DNA of 64,000 nt from Stomoxys calcitrans (Eukaryota; Arthropoda; Insecta; Diptera; Muscidae), in assembly GCF_963082655.1 (NCBI RefSeq), contig NC_081553.1, forward strand, positions 186,690,752 to 186,754,751. The letters run 5' to 3'. This document shows positions 43,926 to 55,419 of the stretch, in pieces. The notes beneath the pieces were generated by a model, which did no database searches, had not been told where the DNA came from, and saw only the letters and a list, made by a program, of their open reading frames with translations. Position 1 is the first letter of the stretch. Every line of letters starts with the position of its first letter. Position numbers and translations under genes: made by a program.

Positions 43926-45796
43926 AAAAAAGTTTTCTTTGGCTCCCAATTAATGCTTAAATACTTAAAGCTCTTTTAAGCATAGGACCAATATTTGCCA
44001 CCCTAATTTTTAAAAATAGCCTCTAGTCTCTAGACTGTTGGCATTTTTGGTTTGTTTTCTCTTGTGAATGTATTTATTTTTCGTCTTATACTTAACTTGT
44101 TTTATTCTTTTTATCCTATTATTTTTAAGTCTTGACAGGATAAGGGAGGATTTGCTATCCAAGAAAAAATAGAAACATTGCAGACATTTTGTTTTTGTGC
44201 ACTTTTCATCCAAACTTTTGAAGCAAAAGGTTGAAGAAAGATGTCTGCCATTTTGCATTAGTGTATCTATACTTTGGTTGTCCTTCAAATGGCCGGTCGA
44301 CTTGATGTGCTGGTTGTTGATCATAATTTATTGTTGACTTAAAAACAAAGACGTGGCATGGAGGGGGAAATATTTTCTACACAGAATAAAATTTTGATTA
44401 AAGTAAAAAAATATTGCAATTTTTTACAAAAACGAAATTTTTAACAATTCTCCGCAAATTTTCTAAAATTGTAGATAATGCCCCCCTAATCAAGTTAAAT
44501 CACTACGTTTAATGTTTGCACACTTATCTAGCATGCCATGACTCTTCTTTTTGCTTTTTATTTTTGTGACTTTGTCCTTTGGCCACTTACATTTGCATAA
44601 TTGTATTTACCAACATAAACAAAAAAATAGCGACAGAAGAATTTGCATATTTTTATGGTCAGTATTTGGCGTTTAGTGAGAAACCTTTACATTCTAATCT
44701 GACAATGTGACAGTGAGTGGGCTGATATATACGTAGGTGGCAACATTCGTTTTTTTGCAGCTTTGCGTTTGCAGCCCCTGTTCTTCCTTTGTTGTATATG
44801 CGTTATCAGCATCATTGTCACCAGCCACACTTATGGCCCTATCTCCTATCTATTGGGCACATACACATTCACATACACATACACCTACTCAGTTGAAGTT
44901 TAATAGATAAAAATTGCCACAGTTGTTGTTGTGTACCTTTTTGCGGCATACACTTGAAGTGGAGTGTGTGAGTGCACTTTCTATTGAGTCCAAGGGTTGC
45001 CATGACAATATGTCTGCAAAAATATAAGGGTTGATGGTTTCACATACAAAACAAAAGATTTGGTTAGACTTAAATGACATACTTAATTTAAGTCAATTGT
45101 TATAATGAGGATTAACGAACATTTTTTGGAGCTCTAAATTTTGTTAATAAATTAAGCCATTAAATAATTTTTTTTTGCCAAATATTATGCTGAGTAGTGA
45201 AATCCCAATCACTGTCATCCGGGTTTTAATGTTTGAAAAACCCCAAAATAATTAAAAAGTTTTTATGATTAACACAATATTTTCATTACAAATTTTGAAG
45301 TTTACCCGTATGCCACGATTAATTTTCATTTTCATTGCAATGATATAAACAGTTTTTAAGGCCATTGCCTTTAAATTACTGTCATACACAAAATGCTTAG
45401 TGTAATGTTCACCCTCTTTGATTGGCCTCTGGGGTATATCGATTTTGTTTTTGCAATTCATGTAAACTTTGACATTTTTAAGGATTTCACTTTTGTTTCA
45501 ACTATAATTAGAACACCCCAAGTATGGATGTTTGTATGACACAGGCAAATATGGACAATAACAGGTCATGGAGGTTGATGGATTTATTGTATCCTTAATC
45601 CTACTGTAAGGGTTGAACTTGAATTGACATTTGAGGATTTGCCAAATCATATTGTGACAAAGAAAACTCTATTGCACTTTAACATTTTGGGGAGTGTTAA
45701 TTTTTCAGAGTCATACAAAGAAATAATGTGGATGTATTTGTGGAAGAAAAATTTGTTCTATTTTTTATTAGTGGCTAAAATTAAAACAATTTTTCG
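43926..45796. other. Non-satellite spacer between the two 31-bp blocks
   Basis: 1.87 kb of low-copy AT-rich DNA with no satellite units. It includes CACATTCACATACACATACA near 44861 and a minus open frame of 104 codons at 44324-44010 that is lysine-rich (NRIKRIKQVKYKTKNKYIHK) and has no known domain. It resembles ordinary fly intronic sequence. Confidence 0.55.
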
Positions 45797-48700
45797 AAAA
45801 GGGAATAGGAAAGGGTAGTAAAAGAACTTTTCTGTAAGGTGAAGGATACCAAAAGTATCTTTCCATAAAGGTAAGGGTACTAAAAGTGCCTTTCCATGAG
45901 GGAAAGGGACGAAAAGTACCTTTCCGTGAGAGAAAGTGTACCAAAAATACATTTCCGCAAGGGAACGGGTAATTAAAGTACCTTCCCCTTAGTGAAAGGG
46001 TAAAAAAAAGTTCCATCCGTAAAGGAAAGTTTACTTATAGCTCCTTATAGCGTACGAAAAGTACCTTTCTGTGAGGGTAAGTGTACTAAATGTATATTTC
46101 CGCAAGAGAAAGGGTAATAAAAGTACCTTTCCCTTCGTGAAAGGGTAAGAAAAGTTCCATCCGTAAAGGAAAGGTTACTTATAGCTCCTTTCCGCAGAGG
46201 AAAGTGTACTAAAAGTACTTATCCGTAAAAAATTTACTAAAAATAACTTTCCATAAGAAAAAGGGTACTAAAAGTACGTTTCTTAAATAAAAGTACTAAA
46301 AAAACCTTTCCGAAAAAAGGAAAACGAGGTTCTCACAACGAAAGCCTTCCTAAACTACTTTTGACCCAAGAAAAATTGGTACTAAGCTAAGTTTGTCCCC
46401 AAAAAAATGGTACTAGACTACATTTCCTTAAGGGAGAGGGTTCTGCGACTACCCTACCATAAGGAAAAGTGTACTAAGACAACCTTCCCCAAGAGCACGG
46501 GTACTACCACGTCCCTTTTAAATAGAAAACAGTCTACGACTACCCCTTCCAAAAAATAGGTACTCAAACTACCATTCCCCAAGGGTAAAGGTACTAAAAT
46601 TACGTTCCCCCATAGGAAAAAGTGCTAAACCTATTCTTCCCTAAGAAATAGTGGTTAGTTTACCCTTCCCCAAAGGAAAGTTTAGTAAAGCTACCTTTCC
46701 CCAGGCAAAATTTAGTGAAACTACCTTATTTCAAAGCAAAGGGGGATAAAACTACATTTCCCAAAGGGAAGCGGTAGTGAACCTACCTTTCCACAAGGAA
46801 ATGGCATTAAAAGTACCAAATCCCCAGGGAAAGGGTACTTTCCCCAATGGAAAGGGTAGTAAACCTACCTTTCCCCCTAGGAAAAGAGTAGTAAAAGTAT
46901 TTTTCCCCAGGGAAAAGCGTCGAAAAAAGATAACTTTCCGCTGGGGAAAGGGTAGTGAAGATAACTTTTCTGTATGGTAAGTGTAGGAAAGATAACTTTC
47001 CTTTAGGGAAATGGTATTAAAACTAGCTTTTCTCAAGGGAAAAAGGTACTAAAACTAACTTTCCCTAAGGGAAAGTGTACTACAACTACCTTTACCTTAG
47101 GAAAAGTGTACTACAACTACCTTTACCTTGGGAAAAGTGTACTAAAACTACCTTTCGCTAAGGGAAAGTGTACTAAAACTATCTTTCACTAAGGGAAAGT
47201 GTACAAAAACTACCTCTCCCTAAGGGAAAGGACACTAAAACTAAAAATACCATTCCCTTATGGGAAAAACTACCATTCTCTAATGGAAAGAGTACTAGAA
47301 TATCTTTCCCTGAGTACTAAATCTACATTTCCCTAAGGGAAAGAGTTCTAAAAGTACTTTTCCCTAAGAGAAAAGGTACTAAAACTAAATTTTTTCCAAA
47401 GGAAAGAGCAATAAAACTATCTTTCCCTAAGGGAAAGGGTACTAAAGCTAACTTTCCATTAGGGAAAGGGTAGTAAAACTACTCCAAGGGATAAACTTTC
47501 TCCAATGGAAAGGTTACTAAAACTACCTTTCTCCAAGGGAAAGAGTAGTAAAACACCCTTTCCCCATGAGAAAGAGTAGTAAAATTGCCTTTCCCCAAGG
47601 GAAAGAGAAAGAAAACTAACTTTCCACCTTTCCGCAAGAGAAAGGGTACAAAAACTACCTTTCCTCAATTAAAAGGGTAGTAAGACTACCTTTCGCCGAG
47701 GGAAGAGTATTAAAGCTTCCTTTCCCCACAGGAAAGGGTAGTAAAACTACTTTTCCTCAAGGAAAAGGGTAGTAAAACCACTTTTCGCCAAGGGAAAAGG
47801 TAGTAAAGCTTTCTTTCCCCAAGGGGAAGGGTAGTAAAACTACCTTTCTCCAAGGGAAAGGGTACTAAATCTACATTTCCGCAAGATAAAGGGTACAAAA
47901 ACTACCTTTCTTCAAGAGAAAGGGTGCTAAAACTTCATATCCTCAAGGAAAAGGGTAGTAAGACTACCTTTCACCAAGGGAAGGGGTAGTAAAGCTTCTT
48001 TTCCCTAAAGGAAAGGGTAGTAAAACTGACTTTCGCCAAGGGAAAGGGTAGTAAATCAACCTTTCTCCAAGGAAAAGAAGAAAAACTACCTTTTCCCAAG
48101 GGAAAGTGTAGTAAAATACCTTTCCCCAAGGGAAAGGGTATTAAAACTAACTTTTCTCAAGGGAAAAATGTACTGAAACTACCTTTCCCTAAGGGAAATT
48201 GTACTAAAACTACCTTTCACTAAGGGAAATTGTACTAAAACTACCTTTCACTAAGGGAAATTGTACTAAAACTAGCTCTCCCAAAGGGAGAGGACACTAA
48301 AACTAAAAATACCATTTTCTAAGGGAAAGTGTACTAAAACTACCTTTCGCTATGGGAAAGGGTACTAAAACTACCTTTCCCTATGGGAAAGGGTACCAAA
48401 ACTACCATTCCCTAATGGAAAGGGTACTAGAACAATCTTTGCCTGAGTACTAAAACTACCTTTCCCTAAGGGAAAGAGTTCTAAAACAACCTCTCCCTAA
48501 GAGAAAAGGTACTAAAACTTCCTTTTCCCCAAAGGAAAGAGCAATAAAACTATCTTTTCCTAAAGGAAAGGGTACTAGAGCTAACTTTCCCTTAGGGAAA
48601 GGGTGCTAAAACTACCCCAATGTGCTAAAACTATCCCCGAGGGAAATGGTAGTTACACTACTCCACGGGAAAAACTTTCTCCAAGGAAAAGGTTAGTAAA

Positions 48701-48882
48701 ACTACCTTTCCCCAAAGAAGAGGGAAGTAACACACCCTTTCCCCATGGGAAAGAGTAGTAAAACACCTTTTCCCAAGGGAAAGGGTAGTAAAACTACCGT
48801 TCCCCAAGGGAAAGGGTAGTAAAACTACCGTTCCCCAAGGGAAAGGGTAGTAAAACTACCTTTCTCCAAGGGAAAGGGTAGT
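45797..48882 (-). repeat. 31-bp stem-loop satellite, block 2 (~100 units)
   Basis: Units read TTTCCCTAAGGGAAA then GGGTACTAAAACTACC, the reverse complement of block 1. Loops are mainly CAA and TAA, with ATA and AAA variants. The first 500 bp are older and more diverged (TTTCCGTGAGAGAAAG, TTTCCATAAAGG). Units are most regular from 46.8 kb to the end. A ~1.06-kb segment is duplicated: GACACTAAAACTAAAAATAC occurs at 47231 and 48293. The block ends sharply at CCAAGGGAAAGGGTAGTACC. Confidence 0.95.
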
Positions 48883-49045
48883 ACCCATAACCTGCTATAG
48901 CTTTAATTGCATGGCAAGTATTGGCCGTTATCCTTTGTTTGCCTTAAAAGAGACTCCGCGCAAAGAACTTGCCAAATGCGATCCATGCTGGAGGGTATGT
49001 AAGATTCGACCCCGCCGAACTTGGCACGCTTTTGCTTGTTTTCTA
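48883..49045 (-). repeat. Outer end of the 153-bp repeat family
   Basis: CATAACCTGCTATAGCTTTA, GCCAAATGCGATCCATGCTG and CCCCGCCGAACTTGGCACGC follow the last 31-bp unit directly. This is the outer terminus shared with 19510 and 55951, truncated on the satellite side. Confidence 0.6.
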
Positions 49046-50300
49046 TAAAATTACCCACCTTTGAAGTGATATATGTTATTACCTTTTACGGGCAATAAAT
49101 TCCATTATCATTTTGACATTTGACGACAATTAGAAGGACCACCTTAATTATGATTTTAACACAATGCCTGTCAGACAACAACAATGTAACCGTCATTGTT
49201 GTTTCAACTGTCATGATATATGAATATTTTATGCATAAGCTGCCAGCCAGCCAGCCAGCCAGCTGGCATTTTGATATAATTTTATAATTTATTGGGCCAT
49301 ACACCCAACACAACTACTTTCACTTATGCCACCTAGCGGCAGAGAGCTAGATAAATTTGTGTATACCTTGTGCATATAGGAAATTTATACGCCCAATTTG
49401 TAAGAGACAAAAAAAAACTTGAATTAAAGGACAAAAGTTTAAGGAAAATATTTCATATAGACATCACCTTTACATGAATGGGGTTAAAAAAGTCATATAG
49501 AGTAAAAACTATTCAATTTTTTTCCGAAATACTCTAGGAAAAAGGGTGTTTTGTACAATAATAATTACTAATCACTCACTCACAATTCATGTGATAAGGG
49601 TGGAAAATGGTAATTTCACCCCTTCTTTGGCGGTACATTGCTTTCCAAAAGATTACATAGCTATTTATGAGTGCTTATAATAATGAAATTATTTTTATGA
49701 ACTGTACCATACTTTCAGTTTTATGAATAATTTGCTTAGGAGGTTCTTAAGAACAATAATGGCCTCTTCCTTTTAGAATTTTTCCAATTCCAATTGGTGT
49801 AAACAGCATAGCGGACATGTGCCTTAACTTTCTCCCCACCTAGTCGTGTGTGTGCGTGTGCGTGTGGTCTTTTAATAACCACTCTTCGACCAGAACAGTT
49901 CAATGGGAAGACTTAACCGTTCAGTTTTTCCGGTTTTTTTTTCTTTAATCTATCCCTGAAAGCTCCAAGTAGCCTTCTTATGCTGTTGTTGGTTACCATT
50001 ATACTTTCCCTATGTTAAGAAAATCCCTAGACCACTGCTTTGAATTGAACCATTTGACACCTTTGGTGTGTGCTTATACTTGTGCTAGGCTAAAATGCCA
50101 AATGACTTAACTGTGCATTAATACAATTTAAAGCTGCTAACTATTATAGACATTTTTAAATCAAAGCTTTGGAAGAAACTTACCTTTTAGTTTTTAATAT
50201 AGACAATAAGAATATTAATAAATTAATTTTTTTTTTATTTTCAGGTATGATGTGCTTCCAAGCCTCAATTGACATTTCAACTAATGTCCAAAAGGCATGT
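49046..50300. other. Low-copy DNA, no gene seen
   Basis: Contains CCAGCCAGCCAGCCAGCCAG near 49242 and a GTGTGTGTGCGTGTGCGTGT tract near 49844. The motif TTTTTTTTTTATTTTCAG followed by GTATGATG at 50229-50250 looks like a splice acceptor, but the downstream frame is short and unsupported. Confidence 0.35.
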
Positions 50301-50319
50301 ATTGTAATACATATATTGT

Positions 50320-51125
50320 AAAGTAGTTATACTATTCACCATAGGATGGCGGTATACTAATTTCGTCATTATGTTTGTAACTCCTCGAAATATTCGTCTC
50401 AGACCCCATAAAGTATATATTTTCTTGATTGTCATGACATTTCATGTCGATCTAGCTATGTCCGTCCGTCCTTCCGTCTGTCTGTCTGTCGAAAGCACGC
50501 TAACTTTCTAAGGAATAAAGCTAGACGCTTGAAATTTTGCACCAATACTTCTTATAGCTGTAAGTCGGTTGGTATTGTAAATGGGTCATATCGGTTTATG
50601 TTATGATATAGCTGCCATATAAACCGATCTTGGGTCTTGACTTCTTGAGCCTCTAGAGGGCGCAATTTTAGTCCGATTTGGACAGAAATTTTGCACGTGG
50701 TGTTTTGGTATCACTTCCAACAACTATGCTAAGTATGGTTCAAATAGGTCCATAACCTGATATAGCTGTCATATAAACCGATCTGGGGTCTTGATGTATA
50801 AACCGATCTTGGGTCTTGACTTCTTGAGCCTCTAGAGGGCGCAATTTTAGTCCGATTTGACAGAAATTTTGCACATGGTGATGTGGTATCACTTCCAACA
50901 ACTATGCTGTGTGTGGTTCAAATCGGTCCATAACCTGATATAGCTGTCATATAAACCGATCTGGGGTAGTGACTTCTTGAGCCTCTAGAGGGCGCAATTC
51001 CTATCCGATTTGGCTGAAATTTTGCATGACGTGTTTCGCTTTGACTTCCAACAACTGTGCCAAGTATAGTATAAATCGGTCCATAACCTGATATAGCTGC
51101 CATATAAACAGATCTTGAATCTTGA
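50320..51125 (-). repeat. 153-bp family with its full outer segment
   Basis: On the plus strand: GGATGGCGGTATACTAATTT, TCGTCATTATGTTTGTAACT, CAGACCCCATAAAGTATATA, a TCCGTCCGTCCTTCCGTCTG run, GCACGCTAACTTTCTAAGGA, then about three units (CATATAAACCGATCTTGGGT; GAGCCTCTAGAGGGCGCAAT). A partial unit is repeated at 50770-50800. This copy gives the clearest link between the outer segment and the tandem unit. It is cut at ~51125 by the 3' end of a LINE. Confidence 0.8.
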
Positions 51126-53150
51126 TAGTCCTATGTGTTCCGTTATGATACCAATAGCTTTACTGACCTCCTTCCTACTTCCTTTCAGTAATAACCTCGT
51201 ATTCTCGCGATCTGGATCCCCCCATAGGACTTTCGCCATCCTACCGACCGTTTCGCTGTTCCACAGGGTTACATGCGCATTCATCGCCCACGTCCATAAA
51301 TCGGACTGCGTCGACTCGAAAGGCTTCGGTTTAACCAAGTTTATAGACTGCAGTCCTCTTGCCTTCACCGCCAAATCGTCTGCCCTTTCATGCGAATTTT
51401 GCCATCCTCAGAGAATGCGTTAATCTCCCTCTTACAGTGTAAGGCTGTTCGTGACCTTACCCCCCTGGTTGTTATTGTCCTTATGGCATTTTTACTGTCG
51501 GTAAAGATGTTCACACTCGACGTCCTCAGAGAAGGCGTTAATCTCCTTCTTACACTGTAAGACTGTTCGTGACCTTACCGTCCTGGTTGTCATTGCCCTT
51601 GTGGCAATTTTACTATCGGTAAAAATGTTCACACTCGAGGTCCTCGCTCCCTGAGTTCTCAATGTAAACCCCCAGGCCCACTCTGTCCTCTAGCTTTGAT
51701 CCATCCATGTAACATAATCTTCCAGATGACAATACTAGGGTTCCGTCAATCGAATACTGTGCCGATGGCAGCACTGTCTCGCACTCGACTTCTAAGTTCA
51801 TCTCAGGTATGCGATCGGAAACCTCTTCCCTTTCCTATCGTCGCCTCGATTATACCGCGATGGTATGAGCCACTCCCATCCTCAATCCATTCTCCCATCG
51901 CCGCAGTGGCTGTCTCACACTATCTAGAATAGTGTGAGAATAGTCGCCAGTTGCCTAGTGTTCTTTATCGCCCCGCCTATGCCTAGACCACGTGTTCTCT
52001 GAACCTGTTGGATGGTCCTTATTTTGCACTTTTTCTCCACCCCAGTCCACCAAACTACTGAGGTAAGTACTGAAGTAAGTATTGGCCGAATCACGCTCCT
52101 ATAGAGCCAGTGGACTATCCTCGGATTCAGGCTCCATTTCGAGCCTACGGCCCGTCTACACAGTGCCCAACATCTGTGAGCCTACTCAGTTAGCTCCTGA
52201 ATGTGACACTTCCAATTCTGCTTCCTTTCCAAAATCACACCCAAGTATTTGACCTTGTTAGATATCCAAAGCGTCTTATTGAGGAAACGTGGTGCGTTAA
52301 ATTGTCCCACCATCGTCTTCCTCGTGAACAGGCATATTTCATTATTCTCTGGGTTAACATTGAGACCTCTGGGGCTAGCTCAGTCATATGCCATATGCAA
52401 GATCCTTTCGGCCCTTCTGCATAGCTCGTTCGGATCCTTAACTCTTAGAAGTATTATAAAATCGTCTGAGTAGCAGACGGGTCCAAATCCCTCCTCAATC
52501 AACATCCGTAATAGGTCATTTATGGTGGTTACCCATAGGAGTGGCGACAAAATGCACCCCTGTCACCACTTTCTCCCTTATATTTATGCCATGGGACACA
52601 CAATTTTTCCACCTGTTCCTTAGCATATGGTTTAACCAGTCTCTAAGGACCGGGTCCTCCCGGTACTGGTCTAAGGATTGGATTAGTGTGTCGGTCCGCA
52701 CATTGTTAAAAACCCCCTCGATGTCAATGCATACCGCCAGGGTGTACGTTTTGGCATCAAAGGATTCTTCTATTTTATGCACAACCCCGTGCAGGGCAGT
52801 CTCCACCGACCTTCCCTTGACATAGGCATGCTCTCTGTTCGCTGGATGTTTCTTTATCATGGTGTCCACAATACGTTCCATGGTTTTGAGTAGAAAGGAC
52901 GTAAGGCTTATAGGTCTGTAGGCCTTTGGTGTCGCAAAACTTGCCTTGCCGGGCTTGGGGATAAAAACCACCCTTGCCTCCTGCCAGGATGTGTCATGGT
53001 GTTCACAATACGTTCCATGATTTTGAGTAGAAAGCACGTAAGACTTATAGGTCTGTAGGCCTTTGGTGTCGCAAAACTTGCCTTGCCGTGGTTGGGGATA
53101 AATACCACCCTTGCCTCCTGCCAGGAATTCGGAGTATATAAGTTCCAGGC
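51126..53150 (-). mobile_element. LINE family B, copy 2: RT and RNase H, decayed
   Basis: Minus-strand LOA/I-type LINE. A long frame (53037-52516) reads SWQEARVVFIPKPGKASFAT, PKAYRPISLTSFLLKTMERI, AYVKGRSVETALHGVV, CIDIEGVFNNVRTDTLIQSL (motif A Asp kept) and the start of the VTGV... block. The YADD region follows in another frame with a change. RNase H begins YMDGSKLEDRVGLGVYIEN at ~51720 (usually YTDGSK). The C-terminal region (51374-51125) matches copy 1 (QSDLWTWAMNAHVTLWNSET). The 3' end is cut at 51125. Two tandem duplications disrupt it: 137 bp in the RT (52871/53008) and 118 bp in the RNase H region (51419/51537). Confidence 0.8.
51913..51939. repeat. Perfect 11-bp-arm hairpin
   Basis: TCTCACACTAT, loop CTAGA, ATAGTGTGAGA. 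It sits inside LINE copy 2 next to a local difference from copy 3. Most likely a small inverted duplication. Confidence 0.8.
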
Positions 53151-53189
53151 ACGCAGTGAGTAAGTAAGTTATTAATAAACGTTCTTACG

Positions 53190-53590
53190 ATAGTTTTGAT
53201 AATGGGGAAAGTACAGGTTATTGTGGCGGTGCTGATATAGGGGGCGACGTATAGTGCTCCAAGAGCAGCACTGAATGCGATATTTGATCTGAGACCTTTG
53301 CACTTGTGCATGGAGGATGTTGCGTTGAGTACAGTCTTCTGACCGAGAGTGTCAGGAACTCGCGTTCTTCGTATTTCGGGCATTTGTTTGTTCAGCGGTA
53401 GGCCGATGGCGTCGTGGGGCGCCTACATGGCATTGACATTGCCTAACTTATCTTTCGTAGATGGCGACTTAGAGTTTGTCTTCTCGGAGAGGAAGCTTTG
53501 GGCTAGGTGCGCCCCGAACTTCTCTGGTTCCTCTACAGGGTGGCTGATGAATATTGCTACAATGATGAATATTGCTACATTTTTTTTTCG
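53190..53590 (+). mobile_element. R1-like LINE linker fragment
   Basis: On the plus strand a frame gives ALNAIFDLRPLHLCMEDVAL and then, after a shift, LRVSGTRVLRISGICLFSGR. This resembles the 'ALxxILDLxPLDLxIxxxAxxTAxRL' linker between RT and RNase H in R1/LOA LINEs. LSFVDGDLEFVFSERKLW follows. Opposite in orientation to the adjacent copy 2. No catalytic motif survives. Confidence 0.5.
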
Positions 53591-53614
53591 GTGTATGGAA
53601 TACATTTTTCTTTT

Positions 53615-53730
53615 ATTCATGTTAAATTAAATTATTAAATTAATTATTAAATTATTATTAATTAAATTAATTAATTAATTAATTAAATTAATTATTAAAT
53701 TATTATTATTAAATAGAAAAAAAGTTATTA
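53615..53730. repeat. TTAA/TAAATTAATTA low-complexity tract
   Basis: Alternating ATTAAATTATT, AATTAATTAATTAATTAATT and ATTATTATTAAAT strings. A pure AT microsatellite following the LINE fragment. Confidence 0.85.
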
Positions 53731-54656
53731 CATTTTTTTTTGGTAGCGGCTTTCATCAGCCACCCTGTATATACACGGATCGGTCCAATATGAATGAGGG
53801 CACTGGAGCAGATATTTTTATTGAATTCGTGGGGACTAGGAAGTCACATAGACTTCTGGACGGGTGTAGTGTTTTTCATATCCCTAATAAGTCTACACAA
53901 AAAAATATGACAAAATAAAAAGACAATGTTTCGAAAAAAATTATGACACATGTCATAATTCGCTGCATTAAAAAGCCATGTACGTTTAAAATCTACGAAA
54001 TTTGACATTGTCGTAGTCATTTCACAAAAGTTTTTTTATAGAGCGTTTTGACAAATGTTCGGGCGAAAACTTGGAAAGCAGTACTAGGCTTCATGAATTT
54101 CTGACATTTAAAAAAAAATTTGTTTGTAATAAAATTTTTATTAAAATGTATTATTTTACATTGCATCGTGGCGCTAAATATATCGTGCTGTGCACATGCA
54201 AGTTTGTATATTTCCTAGTGGTGTTGCACGTTTCCAGTCGGCGGTGACACCCACCTGACCCTAAACGATTATTATAATCGTCATAAATCTTTGTCGTACT
54301 TTACCGTCTGGTTTCGGTTTGCCTTTAAAGGTGCCAAAGAGCTGAGGTTTTGGGTTGCCAATGCCACTCATATTTACAAACATTCAACCACCCACACACA
54401 CACAAACACACATGCACATTAGGCATGCTATACAAATTTGTAGACACCCCATGGAAATTTCAGCAAAATAAGGCGACATGGCAAATATTAAAGAAAGTCT
54501 GGTGGTAGCAAGCTGGTGGCAGTGTTGTTGCTTAAGTAATCGTATTCACCAATTACGGAAGAGAGTATGTAGTTGGGGTCTTACTAACAAGCCATAGGAG
54601 ATCAACGGCTAAAAGAAATGACTCTTGGGGTCTTTTGTTTGTATTCGGTTATTTTA
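53731..54656. other. Low-copy DNA, no gene seen
   Basis: A CACACACACACAAACACACA tract is near 54391. The rest resembles low-copy fly DNA. No domain is recognised. Confidence 0.4.
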
Positions 54657-54890
54657 TTACCACTCACAATGTTGTCGTTGTGCTTGTTGTTGGTAGTTTG
54701 GTGTTTGCCTTAATGTTATTGTTGTTGTGTTTGGTGGTGTTATTATAATCTGCTCTTGTTGTAAATTCTTGCTATTATTATTGTTGCTGTTGTTATTTAG
54801 TGGCGTCGTTGGGCATTGTTTGGTGTGGCGCATTGTTGCATGGTGGTGGTGAATGGCGGCGGCGGTGTTACCACTGTCGTTGTTTGTCAT
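54657..54890 (-). CDS. Asn/Gln/His/Thr-rich open frame, 77 codons, doubtful
   Basis: A minus-strand frame from ATG at 54890 reads MTNNDSGNTAAAIHHHHATM and continues through PLNNNSNNNNSKNLQQEQII to a stop at 54657. Runs of Asn, Gln and His are frequent in fly regulatory proteins, but they also arise from TTG/GTT microsatellites on the other strand, which fill this region. There is no signal peptide, domain or clear splice site. A host exon is possible but weakly supported. Confidence 0.15.
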   Translation of the reverse strand: MTNNDSGNTAAAIHHHHATMRHTKQCPTTPLNNNSNNNNSKNLQQEQIIITPPNTTTITLRQTPNYQQQAQRQHCEW

Positions 54891-54899
54891 GTGTAATTG

Positions 54900-55385
54900 C
54901 TGTCATGTTAAGTTGTCGTTGTTGTTATTGTTATTCCTTTATTTTCGTGCTTAACATTTAATCGTTTCTTGACTATGTTATTGTTGTTCGTTCTTGTTTA
55001 AAATTTCCATTGGTATATTTATTTTATTTTGAGAGTATGGTAGGTAGTAGGTGGCAGGTGAGTGGAGAGGAGGGGGTTCTTACTTTGCTGGTATGAGTTG
55101 TTTTATTTACAGAATTTGTATGTTAGTTAATTGAGGGTTGCCAATTATCTTTAATACCGTTAGGATTATTTAAAGTCATTTTGTTTGTCGAGCTCACGTT
55201 ATGTAGCAATTTGCCAAAAAGTTGATGAAGTGCTACTACTGTCACAATGTCTTTTTTTTTTTTGCAAACAACCCAACATCACCACCACAAAGATGTCAAT
55301 GACACTTGATACTCTTTGTCTTAGTTAGATTTACTGTTCCACTGCGACCATCAACACCACTAATGACAATGAGGAGAAGATAATG
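54900..55385. other. Low-copy TTG-rich DNA
   Basis: TTGTCGTTGTTGTTATTG tracts, then AGTAGGTGGCAGGTGAGTGG and a T-run at 55253-55263. No gene or repeat unit is recognised. Confidence 0.4.
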
Positions 55386-55419
55386 ACTTCGGTTACGTCG
55401 ATGACCTCCAATTGTTTAA

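Noticed and set aside
44010..44324. Lysine-rich 104-codon frame
   Set aside because: AT-rich composition alone yields such frames; no motif, splice site or homologue is recognised.
38494..48882. CRISPR array
   Set aside because: The repeat-plus-spacer look is superficial: all parts of the 31-bp unit repeat, there are no unique spacers, and the DNA is eukaryotic.
45758..48898. Open frames rich in SLGKGSF- and PFPLEKG-like strings
   Set aside because: Products of the 31-bp satellite read in various frames; not proteins.
50229..50250. Splice acceptor (T-run followed by TTTTCAG)
   Set aside because: The sequence fits, but the downstream frame is short and no donor or coding partner can be shown.
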